Shown here piece after piece: positions 31,809-41,987 of a stretch of DNA of 64,000 nucleotides. The stretch lies in NCBI GenBank assembly GCA_002951815.1, contig CP019454.1, positions 1,302,001 to 1,366,000 of the forward strand. The letters are read 5' to 3'. The notes below the pieces were generated by a model. The model was not told the DNA's origin and did not search any database. It worked only from the letters and a program-made list of their open reading frames with translations. This DNA comes from Sulfobacillus thermotolerans. GTDB lineage: Bacteria > Bacillota > Sulfobacillia > Sulfobacillales > Sulfobacillaceae. Position numbers and translations under genes: made by a program. The stretch's first letter is position 1; each line of letters starts with the position of its first letter.

Positions 31809-34800
31809 CTGCTCAACTTCAGAACTGGTTACAGCAGGCGGGATACAATGGTCTGACTCACTTTGAACCGCTTTGGGTCGAGGTTAGGCCCACTAAGGTG
31901 CGCATCGTCCTCGTCCGTAAAGCCTCACAAGACGAGGACCTTTTGCGTCACCTGGCGGCAGTACTACAGAGGGAGTGGGGCCGTGAGGTGGAATGGCTGG
32001 AGTATCCATGGGCGCACGATCCCTATGAACGGTTGCAGCAAATTTTTGCTTTAAGCAACTCCGAAGTGCGGCAGCTCGTGGTCCGTGACGGTGTGACATT
32101 GACAGATCAAGGATTGGTGGTCACATTTCCCAATGCCATTGCGGAAAGTCTGTTTGCGAAATGGGGCGGGGTGGAACGAGTACGGCGGTTTTGGCCCGAG
32201 ATGCCTGCGTGGCATCAATCGGTGCGACAAGCTGAAGCTCCCGTGCCTGATCCCGTGGTTGCGGTCGAGCTGCCGCAGAGCCGAAGTGAGGACCGTGCGG
32301 CGATTGTAGGACGGGGAATCCCTGAAGGAGAGGCTGTTGCTCTGGGGGAGTTGCCGCCAGCGGGCGAGGTGGTCGTCTTTGGACAGATTGTCAGTTCCGA
32401 AATGCGACTAAGCCGGGATAACCTCCGGCATTGGAGCGCTGTCATTACCGATTTGCAGCATGCGTTGCGGATACGGTTGTCGGAGCGACGGGGACAGCCA
32501 TTTCCGGCAGTGGAAACATGGACTCCAGGGCAATATCTTAAGGTCAAGGGCAGTTTAGAGGAGGACAAGTATTCTAAAGAGACGGTATTACGCATTCGAG
32601 ATGGTGGACGTGTCGATGGGCCGCCGCCTCCCCATGATGCGTCGGAAGCCAAACGCGTGGAACTTCATATACACACCAAAATGAGCGCGGGGGATGGCTT
32701 AGTGGCGTTGCCTGAGCTGTTTCAACTGGCTAAGAACCTAGGTCATACGCATGTCGGCGTTGTTGACCATGGTGTGGTGCAGACGTATCCGGAGCTGGAA
32801 ACGTTAAGCCAAAAATTTGGCATTCAAGCGATTTACGGCGTCGAAGTCAATATGGTTGACGATGTGATGACCGCTCTGACAGGCCCAGGCACTGTGTCAG
32901 CGGAGCAACCTATTGTGGTGTTGGACGTGGAAACCACGGGACTATCGCCCCGAGAGCACGAAGTGATTGAAATTGGTGCCGTGAAGATTGTTGGTGGCGC
33001 TATCGTTGACCAGTTTCATCGCATGGTCAAACCCATGCGAAGCATATCTCAGGCCACGCAGGAAATTACGGGCATTCGCCCTGAAGAGGTGCTCGATGCT
33101 CCTAGTTTTGAGGAAGTGTTTCGAAACTTCTTTGCCTTTGCTTCCGGGTCGGTTTTGGCCGCACATAATGCGCGATTTGATATCGGGTACATTTCGCAGG
33201 CGTTTGCGCGTCTTTTTCCTACGGATCCATGGGACTTTTGCGTGATTGATACGTTGACGCTAGCGCGCATTCGATTACCGGGGTTAAAGGCTTACGGCTT
33301 AGGCCCATTAACCAATGCGTTGAAAATTCCACTGTCTCAGCACCATCGGGCGTTGGCCGATGCCGAGGCGACAGGTCTTTTGCTATTAAAGTTGTTACAA
33401 AATGAGGATGGCACATTGCGTGCTTTAGAAACGTTGCGCGATCTTGTGCCTCAGCCCTATACAATTGGGCGGCCGACTCCCGTTACGCTGTTATTGCGTT
33501 CTCAAGAGGGAGTCGAGGCGCTCTACCGCCTCATTAGTCAGTCGCACTTGGAGACATTTCACCGGGTCCCTAGAGTGTTTCGGTCGGCCCTGGAGGCCGG
33601 GCGCTCTCATTGGCTTTTGGGTTCGCCTATCCATGGGGGAGAGCTTCAAGAAGCGCTATTTCGAGGGGCCTCGCCACAAGAAATCCAATCCATTTGTCAG
33701 TTTTACGATTATTGGGAAGTAGCGCCTCATTCCGCTTTGCGCCAGATGGCGCGGGACGAAAATCTTGGCGGTGACGAAGCGGTCACACAATGGATTTCCG
33801 AGTTAGTCCAGCTCGGGATAGCACACAAAAAACCCACGCCGGCTGTGTCGGATGTCCATTATTTGTATCCTTACCAAAAGGCATTTCGGGATATTTTAGC
33901 GACGACGGCCAAGGGTGAATTGCATAATCATGACGATCAGCTGCACTTTCGGACAACGACTGACATGATGGAAGAGATGGCGTGGTTAGGGCCTGAGTTG
34001 GCTCAGAAAGTGGTGATTGATGATACTCAGGCGATTGCGGCCCAGTGCCCTGTCATTAAGCCCGTGCCAGATGGACTGTTCTCGCCTAAATTAGAGGAAG
34101 CCGAACGTGTTGTTCGCGAAGAGCCTATTGCGCGGGCGAAGAGTCTTTATGGCGATACGTTGCCTGACATTGTTCAGGCGCGCCTGGATAAAGAAATTCG
34201 GTCAATTGTGGACAACGGTTTTTCGAGTATTTATTATATCGCTCACCGGTTGGTCAAAAAGTCTTTGGATGACGGCTACTTGGTAGGTTCGCGAGGTTCA
34301 GTGGGGTCGTCATTGGTGGCGACCTTCCTCGATATCACCGAGGTCAACCCCTTGCCGCCGCATTATCGGTGTCCGCAATGCCGCTATACCGAGTTTATTA
34401 CGGATGGCTCCTTTGGATCGGGATATGATTTGCCAACCAAATTGTGTCCGCAGTGTCAGCATCCGTTAGTGGGAGATGGCCAAGATATTCCGTTTGAAAC
34501 GTTTCTCGGGTTCAAAGGCGACAAAGTGCCTGATATTGATTTAAATTTTTCAGGGGACTATCAACCGGAAATTCACAAATATACTGAGGTTCTGTTTGGA
34601 GAGGGCCATGTGTTTCGTGCCGGCACCATTGCGACCATTGCCCAAAAAACCGCCATTGGACTTGTGCTGGCATGGGCTCGGGAAAATGGACGGGAGGTCT
34701 CTGGAGCTGAGTTGGAATGGTTGGCCTCTGGTATTACAGGCGTAAAACGTACGACGGGACAACATCCCGGAGGCTTAATGGTGGTGCCTCGTGACGAGGA

Positions 34801-35950
34801 TATTCATCATTTTTGTCCGGTGCAACATCCCGCAGATCTAAAGACCTCTGACATCATTACGACTCACTTTGATTATCATTCAATTGAAGGGCGTTTGTTG
34901 AAGCTTGACTTGCTAGGACACGATGATCCGACAGCTATTCGTATGTTGGAAGATCTGACGGGCATTTCAGCCAAGGCCGTTCCTTTTCAAGACGAAGCCA
35001 CCATGAGTCTGTTTCGGGGAGTGCAGGCACTTGGGGTCAAACCAGATGATATTGGCACACCGGTGGGAAGTTTAGGGATCCCCGAATTCGGGACAAGTTT
35101 TGTTCGACGTATGCTGGTTGATACCAAACCTCAGACGTTTGCCGAACTCGTGCGTATATCAGGCTTATCCCATGGTACGGAGGTGTGGGCGAATAATGCG
35201 CAAGATATCATTCGCCAGAATTTAGCGGGTTTGTCGGATGTTATCGCAACGCGTGATGACATTATGCTGTACCTCATCAGTCGGGGAATGGAACCGCAAG
35301 TAGCGTTTGGCATCTCGGAATCGGTACGTAAAGGAAAAGGGCTTAAGCCTGAGCAAGAACAAGCCATGAGAGAACACCAGGTTCCAGCTTGGTACTTAGA
35401 GTCGTGTCGTAAAATTAGTTATCTGTTTCCCAAAGCGCACGCGGCTGCTTATGTCATGATGGGGTGGCGCATTGCGTGGTTTAAAGTGCACCATCCGCTG
35501 GCGTTTTATGCCACCTATTTTTCGGTACGGGCATCAGACTTCGATCCGGATCCGGTGTTAGCGGGGGTTAAAGGAATTAATAAGGCGTTGGCAGAGATCG
35601 AAGAAAAGGGCAATCAAGCAACAGCGAAGGAGAAAGGACTGATTACCGTGTTGGAGATTGCCCGAGAAATGCTAGCGAGGCGATTTCAGTTTTATCCTGT
35701 TAGTTTGGAAAAGTCCCATGCCTCTCGATTTGTCATTGAGGACAATGGGTTGCGAATTCCCTTTGCTGCCCTGCCGGGATTAGGAGTTCAAGCGGCAGAG
35801 AACATCATTCAAGCGCGGGCCCAAGGACCATTCCTCTCCGTGGACGACCTCCGTCAACGGGCCCATGTGTCTAAGTCAGTCATTGACTTACTTCGGGCCC
35901 AAGGAGCTTTGAAGAATCTCGGGGAGACTAATCAGCTTGCTTTCTTCTAG
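31805..35950 (+). CDS. polC: DNA polymerase III alpha subunit, PolC type
   Basis: A 1381-residue replicative polymerase of Gram-positive bacteria. Order of domains: N-terminal region (1-170), OB fold (about 195-270), first half of PHP with H-I-H-T-K-M-S at about 285, inserted DEDD proofreading exonuclease (L-D-V-E-T-T-G at about 371 to H-H-R-A-L-A-D-A about 515), rest of PHP, then the polymerase. The palm has R-G-S-V-G-S-S and P-D-I-D-L-N-F-S, and a four-cysteine zinc module (C-P-Q-C…C-P-Q-C, about 860-885) lies between them. Starts with ATG overlapping the previous stop and overlaps the MFS gene by 14 bases. Confidence 0.96.
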   Translation: MTAQLQNWLQQAGYNGLTHFEPLWVEVRPTKVRIVLVRKASQDEDLLRHLAAVLQREWGREVEWLEYPWAHDPYERLQQIFALSNSEVRQLVVRDGVTLTDQGLVVTFPNAIAESLFAKWGGVERVRRFWPEMPAWHQSVRQAEAPVPDPVVAVELPQSRSEDRAAIVGRGIPEGEAVALGELPPAGEVVVFGQIVSSEMRLSRDNLRHWSAVITDLQHALRIRLSERRGQPFPAVETWTPGQYLKVKGSLEEDKYSKETVLRIRDGGRVDGPPPPHDASEAKRVELHIHTKMSAGDGLVALPELFQLAKNLGHTHVGVVDHGVVQTYPELETLSQKFGIQAIYGVEVNMVDDVMTALTGPGTVSAEQPIVVLDVETTGLSPREHEVIEIGAVKIVGGAIVDQFHRMVKPMRSISQATQEITGIRPEEVLDAPSFEEVFRNFFAFASGSVLAAHNARFDIGYISQAFARLFPTDPWDFCVIDTLTLARIRLPGLKAYGLGPLTNALKIPLSQHHRALADAEATGLLLLKLLQNEDGTLRALETLRDLVPQPYTIGRPTPVTLLLRSQEGVEALYRLISQSHLETFHRVPRVFRSALEAGRSHWLLGSPIHGGELQEALFRGASPQEIQSICQFYDYWEVAPHSALRQMARDENLGGDEAVTQWISELVQLGIAHKKPTPAVSDVHYLYPYQKAFRDILATTAKGELHNHDDQLHFRTTTDMMEEMAWLGPELAQKVVIDDTQAIAAQCPVIKPVPDGLFSPKLEEAERVVREEPIARAKSLYGDTLPDIVQARLDKEIRSIVDNGFSSIYYIAHRLVKKSLDDGYLVGSRGSVGSSLVATFLDITEVNPLPPHYRCPQCRYTEFITDGSFGSGYDLPTKLCPQCQHPLVGDGQDIPFETFLGFKGDKVPDIDLNFSGDYQPEIHKYTEVLFGEGHVFRAGTIATIAQKTAIGLVLAWARENGREVSGAELEWLASGITGVKRTTGQHPGGLMVVPRDEDIHHFCPVQHPADLKTSDIITTHFDYHSIEGRLLKLDLLGHDDPTAIRMLEDLTGISAKAVPFQDEATMSLFRGVQALGVKPDDIGTPVGSLGIPEFGTSFVRRMLVDTKPQTFAELVRISGLSHGTEVWANNAQDIIRQNLAGLSDVIATRDDIMLYLISRGMEPQVAFGISESVRKGKGLKPEQEQAMREHQVPAWYLESCRKISYLFPKAHAAAYVMMGWRIAWFKVHHPLAFYATYFSVRASDFDPDPVLAGVKGINKALAEIEEKGNQATAKEKGLITVLEIAREMLARRFQFYPVSLEKSHASRFVIEDNGLRIPFAALPGLGVQAAENIIQARAQGPFLSVDDLRQRAHVSKSVIDLLRAQGALKNLGETNQLAFF

Positions 35951-37103
35951 CAACGAACAAACCTCGCTGTGGCCGTTATTGCTGGCCACTCTCGTGGTTC
36001 AAAGTGCCTTTGGTACAATTCTTCCGTTGTTGCCGCTTTTTGTCAAAGCCCGCGGGTTGCCATTAAGCTGGCTGGGTATTATGGCCGCTTTATATGCTCT
36101 GGTAGCTTTTGTGGGTCAATTGTTCTTCGGCCGACTGTCTGATATTTGGGGACGCAAGCGGTTTATGCTTTTGGGAACGGCCTTAAGTACGCTTGGCACC
36201 CTCTTTTTTTTGATTCACACGGCGCCTATTTACTTTCTCGGATTTCGCGCCTTGCAAGGGCTGGGTGTCGCGGCCTTTCTCCCAGCTGCTAATGCTCTGG
36301 TGGCCGACCGCGTGCCGAGCCACCGGAGAGGACGGGCTTTTGCTTTATTGTCGTCATTTTATATGGCCGGCTTTGCTGTGGGGCCGATGATCGGCGGTCT
36401 GGCGAGTGCGGTGGGAGGTCTTAGCCTGCCCTTTGAAGTCGGGGTGGTATTAGGTGTGATCGCCATCATCGCCGTGCTGTTTGGGATACGCGAGTCTAGT
36501 CCTATGCCACGCTCGGTGCAAAAAGAGGCCAAACCACATCCCATACCGTGGAATACTCTCGGGCGCTGGCTGGTCTTGAATTTTGGATGGATGGGGCTGG
36601 GAGGCATGTACGATGCCACGTGGAGCATCTATATGGACCAGCTTGGGGCTTCTCACATTGTCATTGGCTTGTCGTGGACGTTGTTTGCGCTGCCGTACTT
36701 ACTTTTTAATTTCTTGGCGGGACGATTGGCGGATAAGGCAGCGTGGCGTTCACGGCTCATCTATGGTGGGGCGCTTCTTAATGGAATCATCGTGCTATTG
36801 TATGTCGCGTCCGATTCTCCGAGTGTGTCCATTGCCTTGTCGGTGCTTGAAGCTGTTTCTATGAGTCTTATCACACCATCGCTTAATGCGGATGTCATGA
36901 GTCATTCCCAAACGGCTACGCGTGGTCAAATTCAAGGGCTATTTCAGTCCGCCGGCACTTTAGGATCTTTTTTTATGGCACTTGCGAGCGGGTATCTTTT
37001 ACCTTATGGTCCCAAATGGGCGCTTTTAGCGGGTGCTTGTGTGCTTTTTCTGAGCGTAGGTACGTCATGGGTATGGGGAAATGGGGCGACAATGTCCTCG
37101 TAA
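35937..37103 (+). CDS. Major facilitator superfamily transporter
   Basis: A 388-residue permease with 12 predicted helices. The loop 2-3 motif reads G-R-L-S-D-I-W-G-R-K-R, the standard MFS motif A, partly repeated in the second half as G-R-L-A-D-K-A. It looks like a drug or metabolite exporter; substrate unknown. The TTG start at 35937 lies within the end of polC after GGGGAGA. It occupies the position where rimP normally stands before nusA. Confidence 0.82.
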   Translation: MLSSSNEQTSLWPLLLATLVVQSAFGTILPLLPLFVKARGLPLSWLGIMAALYALVAFVGQLFFGRLSDIWGRKRFMLLGTALSTLGTLFFLIHTAPIYFLGFRALQGLGVAAFLPAANALVADRVPSHRRGRAFALLSSFYMAGFAVGPMIGGLASAVGGLSLPFEVGVVLGVIAIIAVLFGIRESSPMPRSVQKEAKPHPIPWNTLGRWLVLNFGWMGLGGMYDATWSIYMDQLGASHIVIGLSWTLFALPYLLFNFLAGRLADKAAWRSRLIYGGALLNGIIVLLYVASDSPSVSIALSVLEAVSMSLITPSLNADVMSHSQTATRGQIQGLFQSAGTLGSFFMALASGYLLPYGPKWALLAGACVLFLSVGTSWVWGNGATMSS

Positions 37104-37119
37104 CGGGGCATTCCCACGG

Positions 37120-37149
37120 TTGTTCTTTGCAGGAGAAATGTGCTAAGAT
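37120..37149 (+). promoter_or_regulatory. Candidate promoter of the nusA operon
   Basis: TTGTTC (37120-37125), 18-base spacer, TAAGAT (37144-37149), about 122 bases before nusA. Both boxes are one or two bases from consensus. Confidence 0.5.
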
Positions 37150-37205
37150 AGTGCTGTGACAGTTTTGATAACTTTAAGAGGCAGGCTGGTCTCGGACCGG
37201 ACTTG

Positions 37206-37228
37206 GAGTGGGAGCTTCCCACTCTTTT
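37206..37228 (+). terminator. Intrinsic terminator/attenuator in the nusA leader
   Basis: GAGTGGGA/TCCCACTC, an 8-bp stem with a 3-base loop, is followed by TTTT (37225-37228). It lies between the candidate promoter and nusA, so it would stop transcription into nusA unless bypassed. A GGTC/GACC hairpin just upstream may be the alternative structure. Confidence 0.55.
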
Positions 37229-37271
37229 CGCTTGACAGGGGCTAAGGCTCCTTTGAGGGGGGATGTTTGGT

Positions 37272-38321
37272 GTGAACGCGGAGCTGCTAGGTGCTCTTGA
37301 CGATCTCGAGCGAGAAAAGGGTATAGACAAGGAAATTCTGTTTCAGGCCATAGAATCGGCATTGATTTCGGCATACAGGAGGAACTTTGCTTCCGCTCAA
37401 AATGTCCGAGTACGTATTGACAGGGAAAGCGGTGCGACCCAAGTGTGGGCCCAAAAGACAGTCGTGGCTGAAGTGCAAGACCATCGTCTGGAAGTGGGAC
37501 TTGATGAAGCGCGAGAAATACGGCCCGGATCTATTGAGGGTGACATTTTGGAATTTGAGGTGACGCCCAAAAACTTTGGGCGGATTGCGGCACAAACGGC
37601 AAAACAAGTCATCGTCCAGCGGATACGAGAAGCGGAACGTGGTCTCATCTACGAGGAATTCGTGGGCCGCGAAGGCGATATTGTCACGGGGACGATTCAA
37701 CGAAGCGAGCGGGGCCTTATCTATATTAATTTGGGCCGGACCGAAGCGATTATGATGCCAAGCGAGCAGGTTCCTAATGAACGTCTGCGCCTCAACGAAC
37801 ATGTGAAATTATACGTGGTCGAGGTGAAGAAGACCAACAAAGGACCGCAAATTTTTGTTTCACGGAGCCATCCGGGGTTGATTAAGCGATTATTTGAACT
37901 CGAGGTGCCGGAAATTCATGATGGCATTGTGGAGATCAAGGGGATTGCTCGAGAACCAGGGGCACGGACTAAAATTGCCGTGTGGGCTGAAGACCCCAAT
38001 ATCGATCCGGTTGGGTCGTGCGTAGGGGCCAAGGGTACGCGGGTGCAAGCCATTGTCCAAGAACTTCATGGTGAAAAGCTTGATATTATTCGTTGGGATC
38101 GGGATCCCACCATTTTTGTTGCGAACGCGCTGTCTCCTGCGCAAGTGACCGAAGTCGTGGTAGAACCGGATACGCGCGCAGCGCGGGTCGTTGTGCCAGA
38201 TAACCAATTGTCTTTAGGAATTGGTAAGGAAGGGCAAAATGCTCGGTTAGCAGCCAAGTTGACCGGATGGAAAGTGGATTTGCGATCCGAGTCTCAGGTA
38301 TCTGGTGGGGGCCTGTGGTAA
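37272..38321 (+). CDS. nusA: Transcription termination/antitermination factor NusA
   Basis: A 349-residue RNA-polymerase-binding factor with N-terminal domain, S1 domain (about 135-200) and two KH domains (about 200-345), without the acidic repeats of E. coli NusA. The start M-N-A-E-L-L-G-A-L-D-D-L-E-R-E-K-G-I is typical. I use GTG at 37272, 9 bases from GGGGGG; the ATG at 37263 abuts that site. It shares one base with the start of rnpM. Confidence 0.94.
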   Translation: MNAELLGALDDLEREKGIDKEILFQAIESALISAYRRNFASAQNVRVRIDRESGATQVWAQKTVVAEVQDHRLEVGLDEAREIRPGSIEGDILEFEVTPKNFGRIAAQTAKQVIVQRIREAERGLIYEEFVGREGDIVTGTIQRSERGLIYINLGRTEAIMMPSEQVPNERLRLNEHVKLYVVEVKKTNKGPQIFVSRSHPGLIKRLFELEVPEIHDGIVEIKGIAREPGARTKIAVWAEDPNIDPVGSCVGAKGTRVQAIVQELHGEKLDIIRWDRDPTIFVANALSPAQVTEVVVEPDTRAARVVVPDNQLSLGIGKEGQNARLAAKLTGWKVDLRSESQVSGGGLW

Positions 38322-38599
38322 TGAAGACGCGAAAAATCCCAATGCGTACCTGCGTGGCATGTCGGACAACGCGCCCTAAGCGTGAATTGATTCGCGTGGT
38401 GCGAACGCCGACAGGAACGGTGGTTGTAGACCGTAAAGGGAAAGTGTCTGGCCGGGGGGCATACATTTGCTCCACGGTGGATTGTTTTGATTTAGCAGTT
38501 CGCAGTAAGAAGCTTGAGCATGCGCTCGATGTGGTCTTGGATTCGGAAATTGTAGACCAGCTACGGCAAATGGTCGCAAAGGAGAACATCAGTGGATAA
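38321..38599 (+). CDS. rnpM: RNase P modulator RnpM (YlxR)
   Basis: A 92-residue RNA-binding protein. C-V-A-C-R near residue 11 and the signature G-R-G-A-Y-I-C near 48 define the YlxR family, which in B. subtilis binds RNase P RNA and regulates its activity. The start ATG at 38321 overlaps the nusA stop by one base. Its end overlaps ylxQ by 8 bases. Confidence 0.9.
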   Translation: MKTRKIPMRTCVACRTTRPKRELIRVVRTPTGTVVVDRKGKVSGRGAYICSTVDCFDLAVRSKKLEHALDVVLDSEIVDQLRQMVAKENISG

Positions 38600-39164
38600 C
38601 TGGTTAAACTGGATAGGTTTGGCGAAACGTGCTGGTAAGCTGGCGCCTGGTCATAATCAAGTGCAGATTGCATTAACGAATCATGATGCACGCCTCGTGG
38701 TTATCGCAAAGGATGCAGGCGAGTCAGTTTATCGCAAGTACCACCTGTGGGCCCAGAACCTTGATGTGCCTCTTTTACAAGCCGGATCCATGTCCGATCT
38801 TGGCAGGGCTATGGGAATGGGGCCGCACGCGGTACTTGCGATTTTGGACCAATCAATCGCCGACCGTTTAGCCGCCCAGTTTGGAGTGCCATCAGGGGGG
38901 ATGAATTTTGACAGAAAAAGAAAAAGTACGGGTGTACGAACTAGCCAAGGAAGTGAAACTAGACAGTCGCCGTCTGATCGACCTGCTTCACCGTCTCCAC
39001 GTAGAAAATATCAAAAATCACATGAGCACCGTGGAACCCGAGGCGGTTCAGACCGTGAAAAACATCATGGAAGGCAAGTTACCGCCGGAACCGAAGTCGC
39101 AAGAACCGGCAGTCAGCGAACCAGTGAGAAAGACCGAACCCACGCCGAGCGTCCCCGCCCATAG
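38592..39164 (+). CDS. rplGA: L7Ae-family RNA-binding protein YlxQ with long overlapping extension
   Basis: The first 105 residues are the YlxQ/L7Ae fold ([11 protein letters not shown]-like start, A-x-D-A-G-E-S and G-P-H-A-V-L-A-I-L), which binds kink-turn RNA. Instead of stopping there, the frame continues for another 85 residues of Arg/Ser/Thr/Pro-rich sequence, entirely inside the first 257 bases of infB in another frame. Normal family length is about 100. The extension may be translated or may just reflect absence of stops in that frame. GTG start within the end of rnpM. Confidence 0.8.
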   Translation: MDNWLNWIGLAKRAGKLAPGHNQVQIALTNHDARLVVIAKDAGESVYRKYHLWAQNLDVPLLQAGSMSDLGRAMGMGPHAVLAILDQSIADRLAAQFGVPSGGMNFDRKRKSTGVRTSQGSETRQSPSDRPASPSPRRKYQKSHEHRGTRGGSDREKHHGRQVTAGTEVARTGSQRTSEKDRTHAERPRP

Positions 39165-41598
39165 CGAAGGACCGACAGTGGCCGGTACGCCACTAGTGTC
39201 GTCATCTCATGATGAAAAAAATCACGTGTCAACCTCTGCAAAACCCATGGCTAATGGGGCCAGACCAGATAATCGGTCGCCTCGACCCACGAACGGTCGA
39301 GACAATCGACCTTATCCGCCGCGCGAAGGTGCAAATGGGCGTTCCGCTGCATCCGCGTCAAGCAACCGGCCCGCAAGTGCCAGTACCTCGCGTCCACAAA
39401 CGTCATACAATGCCGGGGGAACGCGGACTGGAGGAGCTGGATATAACGGCGGCAACCGGCCAGCTGGTGGGGGGGAGCGGCGTGGCCCCGGTCCGTCTCG
39501 TCCTTCGGGGCCGCGTCCCCAAGGGAGCGGATACAATGGACCGGGACCTCGTCCTTCCGGCCGTCCTGGAGGAGCGCCTGCGGGGGCTTCTTCAAACCGT
39601 TCAGGAGGAACCGGACCGCGCCCCGCGAGTCGTCCGATAGGGGCTCCGCTTGCCGCCCCCCCCACGCGTCCTGCTCGGGAGCAAAATCGCCGAGGGGCTT
39701 ATAACAAGGACCGCCGTACGACCCCGGCTATGTCCTCAGGTCGCCGGAAAAACGCGTGGGAAGACGAAAATTACGGGAGCAAGCATCGGTCGAAATCGCA
39801 AAAAAACCAAGTCAAGCAGCAAGAAACGGTCATGCCGCCGGTGCAGCGTCACATTATCATTTCCAGTGCCATTATGGTCAAGGATCTGGCGGACCAATTA
39901 GGCGTCAAAGCGACCGAACTGATTAAGCGCCTGATTGGATTAGGGGTAATGGCCGGCGTGAATCAGGAGCTCGACCGGGAGACGGCCGTGATCATTGCAA
40001 CAGAATTTGGTGCCACGGTTGAGGAACGGGCCACCCAAGAAGAGCAGGAAGAGATTATTTTGCAAGGGGAAGACGATAGCCCGGAGAGTTTGACGGAACG
40101 TCCTCCTGTCGTCACCGTGATGGGGCATGTTGACCATGGGAAGACCTCGTTGCTGGACCGCATTCGCGCAACTCGGGTGACCCAGTCCGAAGCAGGGGGC
40201 ATCACCCAACACATTGGAGCTTCTGTGATTGAGTGGAACGACCGTAAGGTGGTCTTTCTGGATACGCCGGGGCATGAAGCGTTTACGTCCATGCGTGCAC
40301 GAGGAGCACAAGTGACGGACGTGGCTGTTTTGGTCGTGGCGGCCAATGACGGTGTCATGCCGCAAACGGTTGAGGCGATTAACCATGCTAAGGCTGCGAA
40401 CGTCCCGATTGTCGTGGCGATTAACAAGATCGACTTACCGGGCGCTAATCCCGACAAGGTCCGCACGGAACTAAGCAATTACGGACTTATCGCCGAAGAG
40501 TGGGGTGGAGATACCATTATGGTGCCGGTATCTGCGCGCACAGGTGAGGGCATCGAGAATTTACTAGAAGCTCTGATTTTGCAAGCGGACGTTTTGGAGC
40601 TGAAAGCCAACAGCCAGCGGGCAGCACAAGGGACCATTATTGAAGCAAAGTTGGATAAAGGCCGGGGACCGGTGGCTACGGTTTTGGTCTCGCGGGGCAT
40701 GCTCAATGTGGGAGATGTCTTTGTGGCAGGGGCCGTCTATGGCCGCGTGAGGGCCTTAATTAACGATCGTGGGCAACGGGTGAAGAGTGCAGGGCCATCT
40801 ATGCCGGTGGAGGTTTTGGGATTCAATCAGCTGCCCGAAGCAGGCGATGATTTTGTCATTTTGGCCGATGAGCGCCAAGCGAAAAGCATCGCGGATTCGC
40901 GGCAAGATCGGATTCGCCGTCAGTCCGAGCCCAACGCACGCGGAGTATCGTTGGATGACTTTTTGCAGCGTCTCAAGGACGAAGCGGTCAAAGAGCTCAA
41001 CTTGGTTATCAAGGCCGATGTGCATGGGTCTGCTGAGGCCTTGGCGCAGTCCGTGAGTAAATTGTCTAACGACGAAGTGCGCGTACGGGTGCTTCATGCG
41101 GGAGTTGGATCCATTACGGAAACCGATGTCATGTTGGCGCAGGCATCCAATGCTATTATTGTGGGCTTTGGTGTTGGTGTAGAGAACAAGGCCCGACAAA
41201 TCGCGGAGAAAGAACACGTCGATATTCGTAGTTACCGGGTCATCTATGATGCTATTGATGATATCAACAAGGCATTGCGCGGGATGCTCGAGCCGAAGTT
41301 CCAAGAAGTCATTTTGGGAAGAGCGGAAGTGCGGGAAGTGTTCCGTGTTCCCAAGATCGGGGCCATTGGCGGGTGCTATGTCACCGATGGGAAAATTTTG
41401 CGTTCGGGTAAGGTGCGGGTCTTGCGTGACGGGGCGGTCATTCATGAAGGGAATATTGCCTCTCTTAAACGCTTTAAAGATGATGTTCGGGAAGTGGCTA
41501 CCGGGTTTGAATGTGGTATTGGCCTAGAGAAATTTAACGATATTAAGGTCGGAGATATTTTTGAGGCCTTTAGTGAAGAAGAGGTCAAAGCCAGCTGA
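38908..41598 (+). CDS. infB: Translation initiation factor IF-2
   Basis: An 896-residue GTPase placing fMet-tRNA on the 30S subunit. It has the IF2-N helix-turn motif [10 protein letters not shown] (1-55), a long Pro/Gly/Arg/Ser-rich disordered linker (about 65-300), a second IF2-N domain (about 310-365), then the G domain with G-H-V-D-H-G-K-T-S about 404, D-T-P-G-H-E about 450 and N-K-I-D about 505, and domains II-IV. The TTG start at 38908 has AGGGGGG 9-11 bases upstream. The linker region is unusually GC-rich. Confidence 0.95.
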   Translation: MTEKEKVRVYELAKEVKLDSRRLIDLLHRLHVENIKNHMSTVEPEAVQTVKNIMEGKLPPEPKSQEPAVSEPVRKTEPTPSVPAHSEGPTVAGTPLVSSSHDEKNHVSTSAKPMANGARPDNRSPRPTNGRDNRPYPPREGANGRSAASASSNRPASASTSRPQTSYNAGGTRTGGAGYNGGNRPAGGGERRGPGPSRPSGPRPQGSGYNGPGPRPSGRPGGAPAGASSNRSGGTGPRPASRPIGAPLAAPPTRPAREQNRRGAYNKDRRTTPAMSSGRRKNAWEDENYGSKHRSKSQKNQVKQQETVMPPVQRHIIISSAIMVKDLADQLGVKATELIKRLIGLGVMAGVNQELDRETAVIIATEFGATVEERATQEEQEEIILQGEDDSPESLTERPPVVTVMGHVDHGKTSLLDRIRATRVTQSEAGGITQHIGASVIEWNDRKVVFLDTPGHEAFTSMRARGAQVTDVAVLVVAANDGVMPQTVEAINHAKAANVPIVVAINKIDLPGANPDKVRTELSNYGLIAEEWGGDTIMVPVSARTGEGIENLLEALILQADVLELKANSQRAAQGTIIEAKLDKGRGPVATVLVSRGMLNVGDVFVAGAVYGRVRALINDRGQRVKSAGPSMPVEVLGFNQLPEAGDDFVILADERQAKSIADSRQDRIRRQSEPNARGVSLDDFLQRLKDEAVKELNLVIKADVHGSAEALAQSVSKLSNDEVRVRVLHAGVGSITETDVMLAQASNAIIVGFGVGVENKARQIAEKEHVDIRSYRVIYDAIDDINKALRGMLEPKFQEVILGRAEVREVFRVPKIGAIGGCYVTDGKILRSGKVRVLRDGAVIHEGNIASLKRFKDDVREVATGFECGIGLEKFNDIKVGDIFEAFSEEEVKAS

Positions 41599-41614
41599 AA
41601 GTGAGGGTGTGCTT

Positions 41615-41962
41615 GTGAACAAAGCCCGAGCAGAACGGATCGCGCTTTCCATTCAGCAAGAACTGGGTGCGATGCTGTTGCGCGATGTGAAAGATCCTCG
41701 TATTGGATTTGTGAGCGTGACGCACGTGGAGCTCTCACGAGACTTGTCGGTGGCGAAAGTTTTTGTGAGTCACATGGGCAGTGCAGAGGAAGCTGAGGCC
41801 AGTCTTGCAGGACTCAAGAGCGCTACGCCTTTCCTGCGAGGGGAAATTGCGCGTCGGCTGCATTTGCGGCTGGCGCCGCAGCTCGATTTTCGTTTGGACA
41901 AGTCGATTGTCGATAGCATGCATATTCAAGAAATCATTAAAACCCTGCCCGGTCACGAATGA
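41615..41962 (+). CDS. rbfA: Ribosome-binding factor A
   Basis: A 115-residue KH-like protein required for maturation of the 16S 5' end and cold growth. It has R-A-E-R-I-A-x-S-I-Q-Q-E-L, V-K-D-P-R-I-G-F-V-S-V-T and a C-terminal D-F-R-L-D-K-S-I. The GTG at 41615 is chosen because it leaves the standard short N-terminus; the longer frame overlaps infB. No ylxP gene stands between infB and rbfA. Confidence 0.93.
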   Translation: MNKARAERIALSIQQELGAMLLRDVKDPRIGFVSVTHVELSRDLSVAKVFVSHMGSAEEAEASLAGLKSATPFLRGEIARRLHLRLAPQLDFRLDKSIVDSMHIQEIIKTLPGHE

Positions 41963-41987
41963 CGGGCGGGGATGAATGGAGTGTTCT

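Noticed and set aside
37287-37802. 171-residue minus-strand frame
   Set aside because: Antisense shadow of nusA.
38086-38691. 201-residue minus-strand frame across nusA-rnpM-ylxQ
   Set aside because: Antisense to three well-conserved genes and without a plausible start site.
39312-39665. 117-residue Pro/Gly-rich frame on the minus strand
   Set aside because: Lies wholly within infB opposite its GC-rich linker; it is the low-complexity mirror of that region with no ribosome binding site.
40756-41445. 229-residue minus-strand frame
   Set aside because: Antisense to the conserved core of infB; no start signals, no family features.
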